Assembly (NCBI RefSeq): GCF_000143885.2
Contig: NC_018581.1
Coordinates: 1,550,001 to 1,614,000 of the forward strand
Direction of reading: 5' to 3'
DNA length: 64,000 nucleotides
Source: Gordonia sp. KTR9
GTDB lineage: Bacteria > Actinomycetota > Actinomycetes > Mycobacteriales > Mycobacteriaceae
The stretch's first letter is position 1, and each line of letters starts with the position of its first letter. Position numbers and translations under genes: made by a program. Under the pieces are notes generated by a model. It searched no databases. It had not been told where the DNA came from and was given only the letters and a program-made list of their open reading frames with translations. Of this stretch, positions 61,926 through 64,000 are shown in pieces.

Positions 61926-62644
61926 GCCCCGTCGACCGACTCGGCGCCGGACGAATGCTGCTCGGACGAATCACCCTCGGACGAATCCCTTTCGGAGGCA
62001 TTACCGTTCAAGCGCGAGGCGAACTCCAAGGTGGCCTCGAAGTCGCTTTCCGGATCGTCGATCAGTCGCTCGGTCGCGGCCACGTGCGCCCGCACCTCGC
62101 GATCACCGCGCTTCTTCGCGGTCGCGAGCGGCCCAGCCGCGAAGTCGCCGAGTCCGGCGAGGGCACGGCTGAGACTCCGCCGGACGTCGGTGCTCCCGCG
62201 GCCCAGTTCGCCGGCAAGTTCGTTCGCGAGCCAGGCCTCGCGGCCGGCCGGGACCAGGACGACGGCGGCCCGCCAGGCGGTGCGCGCCACCTCGTCGTCG
62301 GCGTCGTGCAGGAGCGTGGGGGAGATCGACGTCCATGCCGACCGGTCGCCGATCTTCGACAGGGTGTGCAGGGCCTGCGCCCGGGCCTGGGGTGACGCCG
62401 ACTCCAGCTGGGGAAGAAGAACGGGCACCGTCAGATCGGCCCGTAGGCGCGTCAGAGCCCAGGTCAGCATGTCCCGCACGAAGAAGTCCGGTTCGACGGC
62501 GCAGCGTCGGATGAGATCGTCGACGTACCCGGGATGCGGGTTGGTGCCCGCGGCCATCGCGGCACGGAGCCTCGTCGACGCGTCACCGGCCGCGAGTGCG
62601 GCCACGAGCGCGGGATCGAACGGTCGAATCGTCTGGTCGGTCAT
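61922..62644 (-). CDS. HEAT-repeat protein, partner of the MerR-HEAT regulator
   Basis: 240 residues from ATG 62644, with AAGGAGG ten bases upstream. It consists of HEAT-like helical repeats (FFVRDMLTWALTRLRADL, SPQARAQALHTLSKIGDRSA, DDEVARTAWRAAVVL). The C-terminus is a Ser/Glu-rich tail. It is the first gene of a two-gene operon with the MerR-HEAT protein. HEAT scaffolds bind proteins or DNA (as in AlkD-like DNA glycosylases), so a damage-related role is possible but not shown. Confidence 0.75.
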   Translation of the reverse strand: MTDQTIRPFDPALVAALAAGDASTRLRAAMAAGTNPHPGYVDDLIRRCAVEPDFFVRDMLTWALTRLRADLTVPVLLPQLESASPQARAQALHTLSKIGDRSAWTSISPTLLHDADDEVARTAWRAAVVLVPAGREAWLANELAGELGRGSTDVRRSLSRALAGLGDFAAGPLATAKKRGDREVRAHVAATERLIDDPESDFEATLEFASRLNGNASERDSSEGDSSEQHSSGAESVDGA

Positions 62645-62668
62645 CGTCGACCACCTCCTTCGCCGTCG

Positions 62669-62699
62669 ATCACACCCCTTGACACAGTGACAACGTCAA
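62669..62699 (-). promoter_or_regulatory. MerR-style promoter of the HEAT/MerR operon
   Basis: Reading leftward, TTGACG (-35) is separated by exactly 19 bases from TGTGAT (-10-like). A dyad, CTTGAC-N11-GTCAAG (62678-62700), covers the -35 box and most of this spacer. A 19-base spacer with an operator in it is the hallmark of MerR-activated promoters. The ribosome site AAGGAGG follows, then the HEAT gene ATG. Confidence 0.75.
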
Positions 62700-62729
62700 G
62701 TGCGCGGACCCCGACCGTCGGGCCGGGCC

Positions 62730-64000
62730 CTAGATCTCCCGTCGGTAGGGTTCGCATCCCGGTGGCGCCTTCGGCGGCTCGCGATACTCCAGCTCCGGGA
62801 TGTGCATGGTCACCGGGGCCGACTCGAGCGTGAACTTCTCGCCGTGATGGGCCAGGTCGATCGGCGGACCCGACAGCAGCCGGTACGTCGCGTTGTCCTT
62901 GTCGACGGCCACCACGATCTTCGAGTCGCGGATGATCATGCGGAACGACATGTACGTCAGCCGCCGGGGGAGCCGGGGCGCGAACGTGATGTTCCCGCCG
63001 AAGTCGCGCATGCCGCCGAAGCCCGCGACGCAGTCGGTCCAGGCACCGGCCAGCGCGGCGATGTGCAGGCCGCTGCTGACGTTGTTGTGCAGGTCGTGCA
63101 GATCGGTGAACACCGACTCGGCGAGCAGATCGTAGGCGAGGTCGGGGTAGCCGACCTCGGCGGCGGTGACCGCCTCACAGCACGCCGACAGCGACGAGTC
63201 GCGGACGGTCAACGGGTAGTAGTAGTCGAAGTTGCGCAGCTTCTGCTCGGCGGTGAACGCATCGCCGAACAGGTAGGTCGCGAACACCAGGTCGGCCTGC
63301 TTGACCACCTGCTTGCGGTAGAGGTCGTAATACGGGTAGTTCAGCAGGAGCGGATAGCGTCCGACCGACGACTCGAAGTCCCAGGCGCCCAGCAGGGTGA
63401 ACGACTCACACTGCTGGTGGACGCCGAGAGCGTCGTCGTAGGGGATCGTCATGTCGTCGGCACACGCTTCCCAGTGCGCCGCTTCGGCGGTCGTGACCCC
63501 GAACTGTTCGGCGAGGTCCGGCCGGCGGTGTACGGCCGCCACGGCGTCCCGCAGGTTCTGCTGCGCCGCGAGGTTGGTGAAGGTGTTGTTGTTCACCACG
63601 GCGGTGTACTCGTCGGGACCGGTCACGCCGTCGATGCGGAACTTGCCGTTCACGTCGTGGTGCCCGAGGCCGGCGAACAGTCGTGCGGTCTCGACGAGGA
63701 GTTCGACGCCGCACTCGGTCTCGAACTGTTCGTCGTTGGTCGCCCGGAGGTAGCGGGCCGTGGCGTTGGCGATGTCGGCGGACACGTGCACGCCTGCGGT
63801 GCCCGCGGGCCAGTAGCCCGAACACTCGTCGCCGTTGATCGACCGCCACGGGAACATCGCCCCGCGCTGACCGAGTTCGGCGGCGCGGGATTTCGCCTTG
63901 TCCATGGTGGAGTGGCGCCATCGCAGTTCCTCGCCGGCGGCGGCGGGGACCGTGTAGGTGAGCATCGGGAGGATGAAACTCTCGGTGTCCCAGAAGGTGT
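62730..64000 (-). CDS. GH65 family glycoside hydrolase/phosphorylase (5' partial)
   Basis: The visible C-terminal ~423 residues run off the window edge. FWDTESFILPM at the edge and GVTGPDEYTAVVNNNTFTN (general acid Glu in GPDEY) are GH65 hallmarks. The family includes trehalose and maltose phosphorylases and acid trehalases. In mycobacteria a GH65 enzyme hydrolyses trehalose. Whether this one is a phosphorylase or a hydrolase cannot be told from this part. Stop at 62730; it is convergent with nothing nearby and 30 bases from the MerR promoter. Confidence 0.88.
   Translation of the reverse strand, partial: TFWDTESFILPMLTYTVPAAAGEELRWRHSTMDKAKSRAAELGQRGAMFPWRSINGDECSGYWPAGTAGVHVSADIANATARYLRATNDEQFETECGVELLVETARLFAGLGHHDVNGKFRIDGVTGPDEYTAVVNNNTFTNLAAQQNLRDAVAAVHRRPDLAEQFGVTTAEAAHWEACADDMTIPYDDALGVHQQCESFTLLGAWDFESSVGRYPLLLNYPYYDLYRKQVVKQADLVFATYLFGDAFTAEQKLRNFDYYYPLTVRDSSLSACCEAVTAAEVGYPDLAYDLLAESVFTDLHDLHNNVSSGLHIAALAGAWTDCVAGFGGMRDFGGNITFAPRLPRRLTYMSFRMIIRDSKIVVAVDKDNATYRLLSGPPIDLAHHGEKFTLESAPVTMHIPELEYREPPKAPPGCEPYRREI

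Noticed and set aside
60783..62690. Long rightward frame opposite the MerR-HEAT genes
   Set aside because: Composition is Ser/Arg-rich and the leftward genes have start/stop overlap, a ribosome site and a promoter.

Overview
The window is high-GC DNA from an actinobacterium of the mycolic-acid group, most likely a Gordonia-like or related Mycobacteriales organism. Three things suggest this: the prophage carries a lysin B (mycolate-arabinogalactan esterase), the helper enzyme specific to phages of mycolic-acid hosts; the chromosomal order arcA, pmt, rsmI, pabB, metG matches, as I recall it, the Rv1001-Rv1007 order of Mycobacterium tuberculosis; and an AurF-like diiron protein sits beside fprB, as Rv0885/Rv0886 do. 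The species call is inference.

Bases 1 to about 20,546 are the right part of an integrated siphovirus-type prophage. It opens inside the tape measure gene and continues with tightly packed minor tail genes (to 9.6 kb). A lysis cassette follows: an M15 peptidase lysin, a GH25-type lysin with a probable internal start, three small membrane proteins and lysin B. Next come a tail-fibre-like protein with RHS/YD repeats and a GDSL esterase (13.3-15.0 kb). From 15.1 to 20.4 kb lies a loosely packed accessory segment on both strands, locally lower in GC, with an AbiGi-like abortive-infection candidate, membrane and secreted proteins and a DUF4429/PH/DUF2510 protein. The prophage ends at a 33-base piece that looks like the 3' end of tmRNA (or of a tRNA), interpreted as attR. 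No integrase or repressor lies in the window, so the left end is outside it.

The chromosome resumes at about 20.55 kb. The first part has small unknown genes, a secreted lipase, a secreted GH1 glucosidase, an azlCD exporter with a divergent XRE-cupin regulator, a DEAD-box helicase with an RGG-rich tail, and an intergenic repeat cluster. After that come a maleylpyruvate-isomerase-like protein, an EamA transporter and the fprB/AurF redox pair. From 33.8 to 42.2 kb there is an unusual gene set: a short leader ORF, a FAD oxidoreductase, a small membrane protein, a zinc-ribbon/FHA protein, a CPA2 cation/proton antiporter, a pseudokinase, and on the facing strand a membrane-anchored second pseudokinase. 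This is the best candidate for an undescribed system in the window.

From 42.2 to 64 kb are a universal stress protein, SoxR, a patatin-like protein, an MFS exporter, arcA with a GntR regulator, a BCCT transporter, a MocR regulator facing a DUF5313 gene across a perfect palindrome, then pmt, rsmI, a GAF-domain regulator, pabB and metG. The right end has an HNH/DUF222 (13E12-type) gene, a HEAT-repeat/MerR pair with a MerR-style promoter, and the 3' part of a GH65 glycosidase or phosphorylase that runs off the window.
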